A stretch of 64,000 nucleotides of DNA from Anaerolineales bacterium (lineage in GTDB: Bacteria > Chloroflexota > Anaerolineae > Anaerolineales > UBA6663), in NCBI GenBank assembly GCA_020850595.1, contig JADZEK010000034.1, positions 62,001 to 126,000 of the forward strand. Direction: 5' to 3'. Position numbers and translations under genes: made by a program. Positions within the stretch are counted from its first letter, which is position 1, and every line of letters begins with the position of its first letter. Below are positions 41,861-49,838 of this stretch, piece after piece. The notes below the pieces were generated by a model. That model worked only from the letters and a program-made list of their open reading frames with translations. It ran no database searches and was not told the origin of the DNA.

Positions 41861-43030
41861 ATGCCAGCCTCCAGGCGCGACTTCACCCATATCCGCTACT
41901 TCCCCGGCACGCACGGCAACCAGTTCGACGTTGTGTTGCGCGTCGCCGACCTCATCGAGAGGTTGCCCGCCCTGCTCTTCGCCCTGCTGCTGGCCCTGCC
42001 CGCGCTGGGGCCATGGCTGCTCTGGCGCAGTTGGCCCACCGGCCTGGTCCTCTGGGCCTTCAGCCTGGCCGACTGGGCCATCCTGGCCGCGCTGCCCCGC
42101 TTCCAGCGGTCGTTTGGCCCCGCCAAACCGCCCACCGTCCTGCTGGCCCTGGCCCGCGCCGTCTGCGGCCTGCTCCCACCGGTCGTCAGTCTGCCGTTGC
42201 AGGCTGTGGGCACCCTGCTCGTCCTGTACGGCTTTTGGGTCGAACCGCACCGCCTGAGCCTCACCCGTCAGGCCCTGCGCTCGCCCAAGCTGCCCAGTGA
42301 GCGCCCGCTGCGCCTGCTTCATCTGGGCGACCTGCACGCCGAGATCGCCGTCACCCGCCGCGAGCGTGCCTTGATCGAACAAGTGCGCGCCGCCCAGGCC
42401 GACCTGATCCTCTTCTCCGGCGATTATCTCAACCTCAGCTACCTGCACGACCAGCGCGCCTGGGCCGCTGCGCGCGCGGTGCTGGAAACCCTGCGCGCCC
42501 CGCTCGGCGTCTACGCGGTCAGCGGCAGCCCGGCCGTAGACCTGCCGGAGGTCGTGCCGCAAGTCCTCGCCGGGCTGAGCAACATCCGCTGGCTGCAAGA
42601 TGAGCTTGTCACTGTGTGGCATGCCGGCGTGCCGGTAGACATCGTCGGCCTCACCTGCACGCACAAGCCGTTTGTAGACGGCCCACGCCTGCACGCGGTG
42701 CTTAGCCAGGCGCATGGCTCGGCCCCGGCCGCGTCGCGCCCGTTCACCATCCTGCTCTACCACACACCCGACCTCGCGCCGGAGGCGGCCGAGGCCGGCA
42801 TTGACCTCCAGCTTTCCGGCCACACTCACGGCGGGCAGGTGCGGCTGCCATTCTACGGCGCGTTGTTCACCGCCTCGCTCTATGGCAAGCGTTTCGAGGC
42901 CGGCCGCCGCGCTGAAGGCGGGCTAACCCTCTACGTCACCCGCGGCCTGGGGATGGAGGGCAAGGGCGCGCCGCGCGTGCGCTTCCTGGCTCCGCCCGAG
43001 ATCATCCTCTGGGAGCTGACCGGCCCTTAA
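41861..43030 (+). CDS. Membrane-associated metallophosphoesterase
   Basis: The 389-residue protein has two to four hydrophobic helices at about residues 25-125, then a calcineurin-like phosphoesterase domain. Metal-site motifs are LHLGDLHAE near residue 155, LFSGDYLN near 186, LLYHTPDLAP near 298 and GHTHGGQ near 320. The usual GNHD/E motif is replaced by SGSPAVD near 221, so one metal ligand and the catalytic His appear absent. The topology resembles the YkuE/YaeI-like phosphodiesterases. Activity is uncertain because of the missing motif. Start chosen from the -10 box 6 nt upstream. Confidence 0.8.
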   Translation: MPASRRDFTHIRYFPGTHGNQFDVVLRVADLIERLPALLFALLLALPALGPWLLWRSWPTGLVLWAFSLADWAILAALPRFQRSFGPAKPPTVLLALARAVCGLLPPVVSLPLQAVGTLLVLYGFWVEPHRLSLTRQALRSPKLPSERPLRLLHLGDLHAEIAVTRRERALIEQVRAAQADLILFSGDYLNLSYLHDQRAWAAARAVLETLRAPLGVYAVSGSPAVDLPEVVPQVLAGLSNIRWLQDELVTVWHAGVPVDIVGLTCTHKPFVDGPRLHAVLSQAHGSAPAASRPFTILLYHTPDLAPEAAEAGIDLQLSGHTHGGQVRLPFYGALFTASLYGKRFEAGRRAEGGLTLYVTRGLGMEGKGAPRVRFLAPPEIILWELTGP

Positions 43031-43088
43031 ACAGCACGACCCCCCAGTGGGAGGTCGCCCTGTGCTCAGGCGGTACAGCGATAAAGTG

Positions 43089-43235
43089 CTAGACGTTCAG
43101 GATGACGTTGCTAAAGACGTTGCCAATCGGCGGCCCCAGGAGCACCAAAGCCGCCAGGACGAGCATGGCGACCAGGATCAAGATAAAGGCATACTCCACG
43201 AGGCCCTGCCCCTCTTCGCGCGGGATAAAACGCAT
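43089..43235 (-). CDS. Flp/Fap-type type IVb prepilin
   Basis: From the ATG at 43235, which follows AAAGGA, the peptide has 48 residues: a short basic leader (MRFIPREEG), then the Flp signature GQGLVEYAFILILVAMLVLAAL with the conserved Glu-Tyr, and a short polar end. TadV/PilD-type peptidases cleave after the Gly in this motif, and Tad machines assemble the product into thin adhesive pili. No tad/cpa genes are in this window, so the assembly machine must lie elsewhere. A TATAAT box lies about 80 nt upstream. Longer upstream frames lack support. Confidence 0.85.
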   Translation of the reverse strand: MRFIPREEGQGLVEYAFILILVAMLVLAALVLLGPPIGNVFSNVILNV

Positions 43236-43398
43236 GTGGGGAGGTCCTTTCCGGCTCTGTTCAGTTGTCTGCGATAGATCGGCCTGCGGGAGACGCCTGA
43301 GCGCTATGATTATAGGACAATACCGCGTCAATTGCTACCGGGCGACGGCCTAATAGTACTTTTCCTAACGTTCGGCCGGCCAGGTTAGAGGATCGGCG

Positions 43399-43848
43399 CT
43401 ATGGGGAGAAGGTCAGCTCATCCTTGTGGCCGAAGCCGCGGCCGTTGTCAATCAACCGCGCCCAGCGCGGCGTCAGCACATAGAAGTCGGCGCGGGACAG
43501 CTCGGCCGCGAACTGCGCTGCAAAGGGAAACTTGGCCTCATACAGCGCCCAGGCCGCCTGCCACTCGGCCCCGTGGGGCAGCGCCCGAACTGCGCCTTCC
43601 ATCTGCACCCCGGCGATCTCCGCCCACTGCCACGTAGCGGCGCTAATCGTCACCGCCGCGCGCGGGTCGGCCGCCAGGTTTCGGCTGTGGTGCGTGCTTG
43701 GGGCCGACACCCAATACAACCGCGCCGCCTCATCCGCCGCGAAGAACAGGCTGGCCGCGCTCGGCCCGCCGTCTGGCCCGGCCGTCGCCAGCGTCAGCGT
43801 CGAGTGCGCGGCCAAGAAGCTCGTGAGCGCCGCCAGGGTGAGCGCCAC
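43399..43848 (-). CDS. Pyridoxamine 5'-phosphate oxidase-like flavin-binding protein
   Basis: The 149-residue protein has the split-barrel FMN-binding pattern: TLATAGPDGGPSAASLFFAADE near residues 19-40, LYWVSAPSTHHSRNLAADPRAAVTIS near 44-70 and GVQMEGAVRAL near 80. The family includes PNPOx-like and F420-type oxidoreductases; the small size and HSRNLAADPRAAV fit the general PNPOx_like group. It starts at GTG 43848, 6 bp after the ubiE stop, as the last gene of the menaquinone-type series. A quinone- or flavin-linked reductase role is possible but unproven. Confidence 0.8.
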   Translation of the reverse strand: MALTLAALTSFLAAHSTLTLATAGPDGGPSAASLFFAADEAARLYWVSAPSTHHSRNLAADPRAAVTISAATWQWAEIAGVQMEGAVRALPHGAEWQAAWALYEAKFPFAAQFAAELSRADFYVLTPRWARLIDNGRGFGHKDELTFSP

Positions 43849-43854
43849 GGCCCG

Positions 43855-44556
43855 CTACTTCACGCCCCAGTGCAGCGCCATCGTCCCAAACATCAGCCGC
43901 TGAAAGCCCACCTCGCGGAAGCCCACACTCCGCATGCGCTCGGCCAGCGCCTCGGCGGTGAGGAAGCCCTCCGTCGAGTCTGGCAGGTAGGTGTAGGCGT
44001 CCGACGCTCCCGCGATCAGCCGCCCCAGCGTGGGGATCACCACGTGCAGGTGGAAGTTAATGAACGGCCGCAGCAGGTTGCGGGCTGGCGGCGTCGTGTC
44101 CAGGCAGACCACGCGCCCGCCCGGCTTCAACACGCGGTACTGCTCGGCCCACGCGCGGCGCACATCTACCACGTTGCGCATCAGGTAGCCGGAGGTCACC
44201 GCGTCGAAGTGATCGGCCGGGAACGGCAGGTTCAGCGCGTCGGTGGCCGCCCAGCGCACCCGGTGGCCGTTCGGGCGACGCTGCCCTACGCGCATCATCG
44301 CCACCGTGAAGTCGCCGCCCACGGCCCTCAGGGCATCGTCGCGGCTGAGCGCCTCTAGGGCCAGGTCGCCGGTGCCGGTGCCCAGGTCTAGCAGCCGGCC
44401 GCCGGGCGGCAGTTGCGCCCGATCAATCACGTAGCGCCGCCAACGCACGTCTTGCCCGCCCGTCATCAGGCGGTTCATTAAGTCATAGCAGCCCGCAATG
44501 CGGCCGAACATGCCCTGCACATAGCGCGCCCGTTCGGCGCCGGAAAGATGGGTCAT
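43855..44556 (-). CDS. ubiE: UbiE/MenG family demethylmenaquinone methyltransferase
   Basis: From the ATG at 44556 the protein has 233 residues. It carries FGRIAGCYDLMNRLMTGGQDVRWRRYVI at residues 17-44, the UbiE family signature, then SAM motif LLDLGTGTGDLALEAL and LKPGGRVVCLDTTPP. It C-methylates demethylmenaquinone, the last step of menaquinone synthesis. The post-motif region LRPFINFHLHVVIPTLGRLIAG and DAYTYLPDST is also characteristic. Its start overlaps the stop of a small membrane protein as TGATG, so it belongs to the same message as the ABC importer, UbiA and UbiD. The longer frame reaching 45054 is an artefact. Confidence 0.9.
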   Translation of the reverse strand: MTHLSGAERARYVQGMFGRIAGCYDLMNRLMTGGQDVRWRRYVIDRAQLPPGGRLLDLGTGTGDLALEALSRDDALRAVGGDFTVAMMRVGQRRPNGHRVRWAATDALNLPFPADHFDAVTSGYLMRNVVDVRRAWAEQYRVLKPGGRVVCLDTTPPARNLLRPFINFHLHVVIPTLGRLIAGASDAYTYLPDSTEGFLTAEALAERMRSVGFREVGFQRLMFGTMALHWGVK

Positions 44557-44840
44557 CGGGGGTTGGTTAGCCAAATGAGCGCGGCCACAATTACCGCCAG
44601 CGCGAAGGGCGGCGCCGCCAGCAGCAGCGCCCATAGCCGCCGCCCGCCGCGCAGCGCCAGAGCCGCCAGCACAAAGCACAGCCAGGCCAGCAGCCCTTGC
44701 AGCCGAAAGTTGGGCGAGGCCGCCAGGTAGAGCGCCAGCGGCCCATACAGCATGGCCGCCAGCAAGGCCCAGCGCCACCCACCGCGCCACCCGGCATAGC
44801 CGAAGGCCAACAGGGCCAGGATCGGAAAGAGCCAAATCAT
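44553..44840 (-). CDS. Small four-helix membrane protein, unknown
   Basis: The ATG at 44840 overlaps the permease stop by 4 bp (ATGA), and the gene's own stop overlaps the ubiE ATG (TGATG). The 95-residue product is almost wholly hydrophobic, with helices at about 2-17, 22-40, 50-65 and 72-90 and Arg residues in short loops. No family is recognised. Being locked on both sides to an ABC permease and ubiE suggests an accessory role in the transporter or in quinone handling at the membrane. Confidence 0.7.
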   Translation of the reverse strand: MIWLFPILALLAFGYAGWRGGWRWALLAAMLYGPLALYLAASPNFRLQGLLAWLCFVLAALALRGGRRLWALLLAAPPFALAVIVAALIWLTNPR

Positions 44841-45604
44841 GCCGCGAACTCCCAGGGGCACAGGCGACGCTCCAGCCAATCAATGGCGAAGTACAGGCCC
44901 AGGCCCAGCAGCGCCATCGCCACAATGCCGGCGTACATGGCCGGGTAGTTGAACAGGCTGCTGCCTTGAAGAAAGATATAGTACCCCAAGCCCTGCTGCG
45001 TGGCGTACAACTCGGCCACATACAGCACGGCGACGGCAATGCCCACCGACACACGCAACGCGGTGAGCACAGCGGGCAGGCTGGCGGGCAGGTACACGTA
45101 GAAGAACAGGGCGCGCCGCCCCGCCCCCAGCGACCGCACCGATTGGATCAGTTCGGGGCGCAGGTTGGCCGCCGCGTCGCGCACGAGCACGAGGATCTGA
45201 AAGAACAGGATCAGCGTGATCACCACGACCTTCGAGGCGTCGCCCACGCCGAAGACCAGCACCACTACCGGCACCAGCACCACTTTGGGCACCGGGTAGG
45301 TCAGGTAGAGCAGCGGCGAGAACAGGCGATTCAGGCGGCGGCTCTGGCCCATCACCAGCCCGGCCGGGGCCGCCAGCAGCACCGCCAGCGCCATGCTCGC
45401 CAGTACGCGTCCCAGGCTGACCAGGAAGTGCCCGCCCAGCCCTTTGGGCAGCTCAGCCCAAAAGACGGGGAATACCGTGAACGGCCCCGGCAAGATATTG
45501 GCGCGCGCTGCCGCCGGGAGCAGGCCCGCGCCCACCACCCAACTCGTCAGCTGCCAGAGCAGCAGCAGCACCAGTGTGCCCAGGACGAGATCGCTCTTGC
45601 GCAC
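44837..45604 (-). CDS. ABC transporter permease (SsuC/TauC/ThiX-like)
   Basis: Taking GTG 45604 as start gives 255 residues with about six membrane helices. The BPD_transp_1 pattern is clear, and the EAA-like loop SVRSLGAGRRALFFYVYLPASLPAVLTALR near residues 155-185 contacts the ATPase. LTYPVPKVVLVPVVVLVFGVG is typical of the nitrate/sulfonate/taurine/thiamine-precursor group. An alternative GTG at 45643 would overlap the ATPase gene by 38 bp and has no better ribosome site. It pairs with the ATPase and lipoprotein upstream. The quinone-gene context suggests an aromatic or precursor substrate. Confidence 0.88.
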   Translation of the reverse strand: MRKSDLVLGTLVLLLLWQLTSWVVGAGLLPAAARANILPGPFTVFPVFWAELPKGLGGHFLVSLGRVLASMALAVLLAAPAGLVMGQSRRLNRLFSPLLYLTYPVPKVVLVPVVVLVFGVGDASKVVVITLILFFQILVLVRDAAANLRPELIQSVRSLGAGRRALFFYVYLPASLPAVLTALRVSVGIAVAVLYVAELYATQQGLGYYIFLQGSSLFNYPAMYAGIVAMALLGLGLYFAIDWLERRLCPWEFAA

Positions 45605-45605
45605 C

Positions 45606-46379
45606 TCAAGCGCCTGCCTCGGCGGCCAGCGCCAGGCGACCACGCAGCGTCTGGATCATGGCGGCGTACGCGGGCGCCTCGCGGTAGGCCGGGTCACCCG
45701 CGCCGGGGTTATTCAGCACTTCGATGCGCGGCCCGCAGAGCAGGATCTTCCGGCCCAGACACGCGGCTTCCTCAATGGAGTGCGTGACGACGATGGTCGT
45801 CAGATGCTGCTCAGCGCGTAGCTCCAGCGTCAGGTTTTGCAGACTTTCGCGCGTCGGCGCATCCAGCGAGGCGAAAGGCTCATCCATCAGCAGCAGGTCG
45901 GGGTTGAGGGCCAGTGTACGGGCAATAGCGGCGCGCTGGCGCTGTCCGCCGGAAAGCTGCGCCGGGTAGTGGCCGCGCACCGCCCACAAGCCCAGCCGCC
46001 GCAGCCAGTGTTCCGTGCGAACCTGCACGTCGCCGGGCCGCGCGTCCAGCGGCGCGTGCTTGCCGTCTGGCCCGTAGAAGCCGTGCACGCGCAGGCCCAG
46101 GCTCACGTTTTCAGCGCAGGTTGCCCACGGCAGCAGGCCAAAGTCCTGCAAGATCAGCCCGGTGCGCGGCCGGGGCCGGGTGATGGTTTGGGCCTCGATG
46201 CGCACCGTGCCGCTGGTCGGGGCGCGCAACCCGGCCAGCAAGTACAGCAGGGTAGACTTGCCATAGCCCGACGGCCCCAGGATCGCCCAGGCCTCACCCG
46301 CCGCTACCGACCAGTTGAACTGGCTAAAGATCGGCGGACGGCCCGGGTATTGAAACGTCAGGGCTTGAACTTCAATCAT
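45606..46379 (-). CDS. ABC transporter ATPase (SsuB/TauB/ThiZ-like)
   Basis: The 257-residue protein starts at ATG 46379 (MIEVQALTFQYPG). Its motifs are Walker A LGPSGYGKSTLLYLLAGL near residue 36, Q-loop LILQDFGLLPW, signature LSGGQRQRAAIARTLALNPDLLLMDEPFASLD near 140-172 and switch His VVTHSIEEA. The subfamily energises import of nitrate, sulfonates, taurine or hydroxymethylpyrimidine. Stop and permease start are within 5 bp, so the two subunits are coupled. A longer frame to 46433 has no family support. Confidence 0.9.
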   Translation of the reverse strand: MIEVQALTFQYPGRPPIFSQFNWSVAAGEAWAILGPSGYGKSTLLYLLAGLRAPTSGTVRIEAQTITRPRPRTGLILQDFGLLPWATCAENVSLGLRVHGFYGPDGKHAPLDARPGDVQVRTEHWLRRLGLWAVRGHYPAQLSGGQRQRAAIARTLALNPDLLLMDEPFASLDAPTRESLQNLTLELRAEQHLTTIVVTHSIEEAACLGRKILLCGPRIEVLNNPGAGDPAYREAPAYAAMIQTLRGRLALAAEAGA

Positions 46380-46451
46380 GCCAGTGGCCCAGCCGAGAAA
46401 GCCGGCCGGCGCTTCAGCCGTCGGCAATAACACCGGCCGGCAACGCCGCGC

Positions 46452-47414
46452 CTACTTCGGCAAGAACGACGAGTCAACCGAGTCGGCGTAGCTCAGGTCC
46501 TTGTTAATCAAGCCGCGCTCCTTGGCCCAGTCGTTCACATCGCGAAATTGGGCTTCGGTCGGCACGGCGGCGGTCGGGTAGTCCGGTAGTAGGTAGCTGT
46601 CAATCAGCTGATCCGACAGCAGCTTATTGGCGGCCAGGAGGCTGTTCCACGCCGTCTTGTCGGCGTTGATATCAGCCACAGCCTTCTCCCAGGCGCGCAG
46701 AAAGCCGCGCACGGCCTCCGGGTGCGCGGCGACGAAGGCCGCGCTGAACGATAGCTCGCTGTGCCCCAGCTCGGGATGGGCTGCGTCGGATACGACGATG
46801 CGCGCGCCGCTGGCGATGGCGCTCGCTGCTGCTGGGTCGGGCATGGCGGCGGCCGGCACGCCACCATTGGCCAGCGCCGTCATACGGTCCACGATGTTCG
46901 GGATGGCGACCGTTCGGATGTCCTCCGGCGTCAGCCCTTCCGCCGCCAGCAGCCGGTCGGTCACATACTGGATCGTCGTGGCCTCGGAGATGGCGATGTC
47001 CACGCCTTTTAGACCGGCGGCATCGGTGATACCCGTGCCGGGGCCGGCCAGGATGAAGTACTGGGCAAAGTCGGCGGTGGCCGTGCGGGCGTAGCGCACC
47101 ACCTTGAGCGTGACAGCATCCTTGTTGTAGAACAGGGTTGAAACCAGGTCATTGACCATCGCATCGCCCTGCCCGGCCTGCATCAGTTGATCGCGCGCTG
47201 CGGCCGAGGCAGCCGGCACGACTTGCAGGTCAATACCTTCGGCCGCGAAGTAGCCCTTGTCCTGGGCCACAAACATCGGCAGCGCGTCCAGGATAGGCAG
47301 CATGGCGAAGCGCACCGTCACAGGCGCAGCGGGAGCCGGAGTCGCGCCCGCACAGGCGGCCACCACCAGCACTGCCGCCAGCACACTTACCCCTCGAAAC
47401 AGCCTAGGTAACAT
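46452..47414 (-). CDS. ABC transporter substrate-binding lipoprotein (NMT1/THI5/TauA-like)
   Basis: From the ATG at 47414, preceded by AGAGGAC, the protein has 320 residues. A signal peptide ends with lipobox VVAAC near residue 20. The type 2 periplasmic-binding fold follows, with VRFAMLPILDALPMFVAQDKGYFAAEGIDLQVVP and AGQGDAMVNDLVSTL, characteristic of the NMT1/THI5-like group. This group binds thiamine precursors, sulfonates, nitrate or aromatic acids; the fold is also shared by MqnA and MqnD. It lies between UbiA and the ATPase, 57 and 72 bp away. The ligand is unknown; a menaquinone precursor is my proposal. Confidence 0.88.
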   Translation of the reverse strand: MLPRLFRGVSVLAAVLVVAACAGATPAPAAPVTVRFAMLPILDALPMFVAQDKGYFAAEGIDLQVVPAASAAARDQLMQAGQGDAMVNDLVSTLFYNKDAVTLKVVRYARTATADFAQYFILAGPGTGITDAAGLKGVDIAISEATTIQYVTDRLLAAEGLTPEDIRTVAIPNIVDRMTALANGGVPAAAMPDPAAASAIASGARIVVSDAAHPELGHSELSFSAAFVAAHPEAVRGFLRAWEKAVADINADKTAWNSLLAANKLLSDQLIDSYLLPDYPTAAVPTEAQFRDVNDWAKERGLINKDLSYADSVDSSFLPK

Positions 47415-47471
47415 AGCCGAGTCCTCTCGTCTCGAATAACGGTCTAACACCACCGGCCAGGCGCCGCCGGC

Positions 47472-48338
47472 CTAACGCAGCCAGACCGCCAGCAGCGTCG
47501 CCACAAAAATCGTCAGGCTGATATAGCCATTGATGTTGAAAAAAGCCAGGTCCAGCTTCGACAGGTCGTCTGGCCTGACCAGCGAATGCTCCCAAACAAA
47601 CAGCCCGCTGATGGCTGCCAGCCCCGCCCAGTACAGCCAGCCCAATCGGAACCACGCGCCGACGGCCGCCAACAAAACGACGGTCAACAAATGGCACAGC
47701 CGCGCCAGCCCCAGCGCGGCCGGAACGCCAAAGCGCGCCGGGATCGAGTGCAAGCCCTCGCGCCGGTCAAAGTCTACGTCCTGGCAGGCGTAGAGCAGAT
47801 CGAAGCCGCCGATCCAGAGTGTCAACGCGCCGAGCAGCAACCAACCCGGCACATCGCGCGCCAACCAGAACGTGCCCGTAATCGCCACCCAGGCCCCGGC
47901 CGGGGCCAACCCGTCGGTAAAGCCCAGCCAGAAGTGTGAGAGCCAGGTGAAGCGCTTGGTATACGGATACCCGACCAAAAAAACCAGCGCGCCCGGAAAG
48001 AGCAGCAGCGTCACCGGGTTCAGCCACCAGGCCGCCGCCGCCAGCACTACCAGCGAGGCCGTCGCGCCGGCCACGGTCGTGCTCACGGCGATGCGGCCGG
48101 TTTGCAGCGGCCGATTGGCGGTGCGCGGGTTGCGCGCGTCAATGTGGCGGTCAATCAGCCGGTTGAGGCTCATGCCCGCCGTGCGGGCCGCCGCCATAGC
48201 TAGGGTGATGCCCAGGAACTTGCCCCAACCCGGCCAGCCGTCCGCGGCCAAGACCATGCCCAGGTAAGCAAACGGCAGCGCAAATACCGTGTGCTCGAAC
48301 CGGATCATGTCGAAAAAGGCGCGCGCCTTCGCCAGCAT
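47472..48338 (-). CDS. mqnP: UbiA family prenyltransferase (MqnP-like)
   Basis: From the ATG at 48338 the protein has 288 residues and eight to nine membrane helices. The two Asp-rich prenyl-diphosphate motifs are visible: NRLIDRHIDARNPRTANRPL near residues 59-78 and LLYACQDVDFDRREGLHSIPARFG near 182-205. The sequence type is that annotated as 4-hydroxybenzoate polyprenyltransferase in bacteria lacking ubiquinone. In the futalosine pathway, MqnP prenylates 1,4-dihydroxy-6-naphthoate. UbiD 14 bp upstream and UbiE downstream support menaquinone rather than ubiquinone. Confidence 0.87.
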   Translation of the reverse strand: MLAKARAFFDMIRFEHTVFALPFAYLGMVLAADGWPGWGKFLGITLAMAAARTAGMSLNRLIDRHIDARNPRTANRPLQTGRIAVSTTVAGATASLVVLAAAAWWLNPVTLLLFPGALVFLVGYPYTKRFTWLSHFWLGFTDGLAPAGAWVAITGTFWLARDVPGWLLLGALTLWIGGFDLLYACQDVDFDRREGLHSIPARFGVPAALGLARLCHLLTVVLLAAVGAWFRLGWLYWAGLAAISGLFVWEHSLVRPDDLSKLDLAFFNINGYISLTIFVATLLAVWLR

Positions 48339-48352
48339 GGCCCGCCCGGTGG

Positions 48353-49831
48353 CTACAGCCCCAGCTTGGTCCACAGATCGTCCACCCGGCGCTTCACGTC
48401 GGCGCTCATACGTGCCACCTCCGGCCAGCCACGCGGGTAGCCTTCGTCGGCGGTCTTGGCGGTGGCGTCCAGGCCGATCTTGCCGCCAAAGCTGTGCCGG
48501 TAGGAGGCGTGGTCGAGATGATCTACCGCGCCTTCCACCACCACAATATCCTTGCTCCAATCCACGTTGCCCAGCGCCTGCCAGGCCACTTGCGAGAGGT
48601 TATGCACATCTACCCACTCATCTACCACCACAATCGCCTTGGCCAGCATGAGCAGGCCCAACCCCCACATACCAAAGATGACCTTGCGCGCATGACCGGG
48701 GAAGCGCTTGCGGATTTTGACGATGACGAGATTGTGAAACACCCCTTCCGGCGGCATGTGGTAATCGAGAATTTCGGGCAAGAAGATGCGCAGCAGGGGC
48801 AGGAACAACCGCTCAGTGGCCTTGCCCATGAACACATCTTCCGCCGGCGGCACGCCGACGATGGTGGTGGGATAGATTGCGTTCTTACGCCGCGTGATGG
48901 CGGTGATGTGGAAGACCGGAAACGGCTCAACCGGCGTATAGTAGCCCGTGTGGTCGCCGAACGGCCCCTCGGGCAGATGCTCGTTGGGGTCCACGTAACC
49001 CTCGATGACGATTTCGGCCTGCGCGGGCACTTCCAGCGGCTGGCTGACGCACTTAACGAACTCCACCGGCCGCCCGCGCAGCCAACCCGCCAACAGATAT
49101 TCATCAATGTTCGGCGGCAGCGGCGCGCTGGCGCACCACATGCTGGCCGGGTCGCCGCCCAGCACAATCGCCGCGGGGATGCGCGCCGACCTTGCGGTGG
49201 CCGCCTCGGCCTCGCGCGCCCGGCGCTCGTGTTCCGCCCCGCCCTTGTGCCGCTGCCAGTGCACGATCAGCGTCTGGTCATCCACGATCTGCACGCGGTA
49301 CATGCCAACGTTGCGGGCGCGGCTCAGCGGATCGCGGGTGATCACCTGCATCAGCGTGATGAAGCGCCCGCCGTCGCCTGGCCAGCACTTAAGCACCGGC
49401 AGCGTGTTGACGTTCGGGTGCTCCGTCTCCACCAGTTCCTGGCACGGGCCGTGGCGCACCAACGTCGGGCCCAACCCAATGCCGCGCAGCACCTCTAGCA
49501 GCCCGCCGGCGCGGTCGAGCATCGGCCCCAGCCCCTGCGGCAGCCGAAAATCCACCAGCTTCGCCAGGCGGTGGTGCAGGTCTTCCAGGTCATCCACCCC
49601 CAGCGCCGCAGCCATGCGCCTAGCGCTGCCGAACAGGTTGATGGCCACCGGCATATCAAAACCGGGCACGTTCTCGAACAGGAGCGCCTTGTTCTTGGCG
49701 GCGGGGCCTTTCATCACCCGATCGGTGATCTCGGTGATCTCCAGGTCTCGGCTCACCGGCTCGGTGATGTGCGCCAGATCGCCGGTCCGATCGATGTGCC
49801 GTAGGTATTCGCGCAAATTGAAAAAAGTCAT
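48353..49831 (-). CDS. mqnL: UbiD family decarboxylase (menaquinone-type, MqnL-like)
   Basis: The 492-residue protein has the full UbiD layout. The N-terminal region includes FNLREYLRHIDRTGDLAHI; VGMYRVQIVDDQTLIVHWQRHKGG near 175-198 forms the prenylated-FMN site with Arg and Lys residues; and EGPFGDHTGYYTPVEPFPVF near 288 carries catalytic-site Glu and Asp residues. It ends with the C-terminal oligomerisation region. UbiD enzymes decarboxylate aromatic acids with prenylated FMN from UbiX, and MqnL acts on prenylated dihydroxynaphthoate. No ubiX gene is in the window. The gene sits 7 bp after the SDR stop and just before ubiA. Confidence 0.9.
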   Translation of the reverse strand: MTFFNLREYLRHIDRTGDLAHITEPVSRDLEITEITDRVMKGPAAKNKALLFENVPGFDMPVAINLFGSARRMAAALGVDDLEDLHHRLAKLVDFRLPQGLGPMLDRAGGLLEVLRGIGLGPTLVRHGPCQELVETEHPNVNTLPVLKCWPGDGGRFITLMQVITRDPLSRARNVGMYRVQIVDDQTLIVHWQRHKGGAEHERRAREAEAATARSARIPAAIVLGGDPASMWCASAPLPPNIDEYLLAGWLRGRPVEFVKCVSQPLEVPAQAEIVIEGYVDPNEHLPEGPFGDHTGYYTPVEPFPVFHITAITRRKNAIYPTTIVGVPPAEDVFMGKATERLFLPLLRIFLPEILDYHMPPEGVFHNLVIVKIRKRFPGHARKVIFGMWGLGLLMLAKAIVVVDEWVDVHNLSQVAWQALGNVDWSKDIVVVEGAVDHLDHASYRHSFGGKIGLDATAKTADEGYPRGWPEVARMSADVKRRVDDLWTKLGL

Positions 49832-49838
49832 GGCTGAC

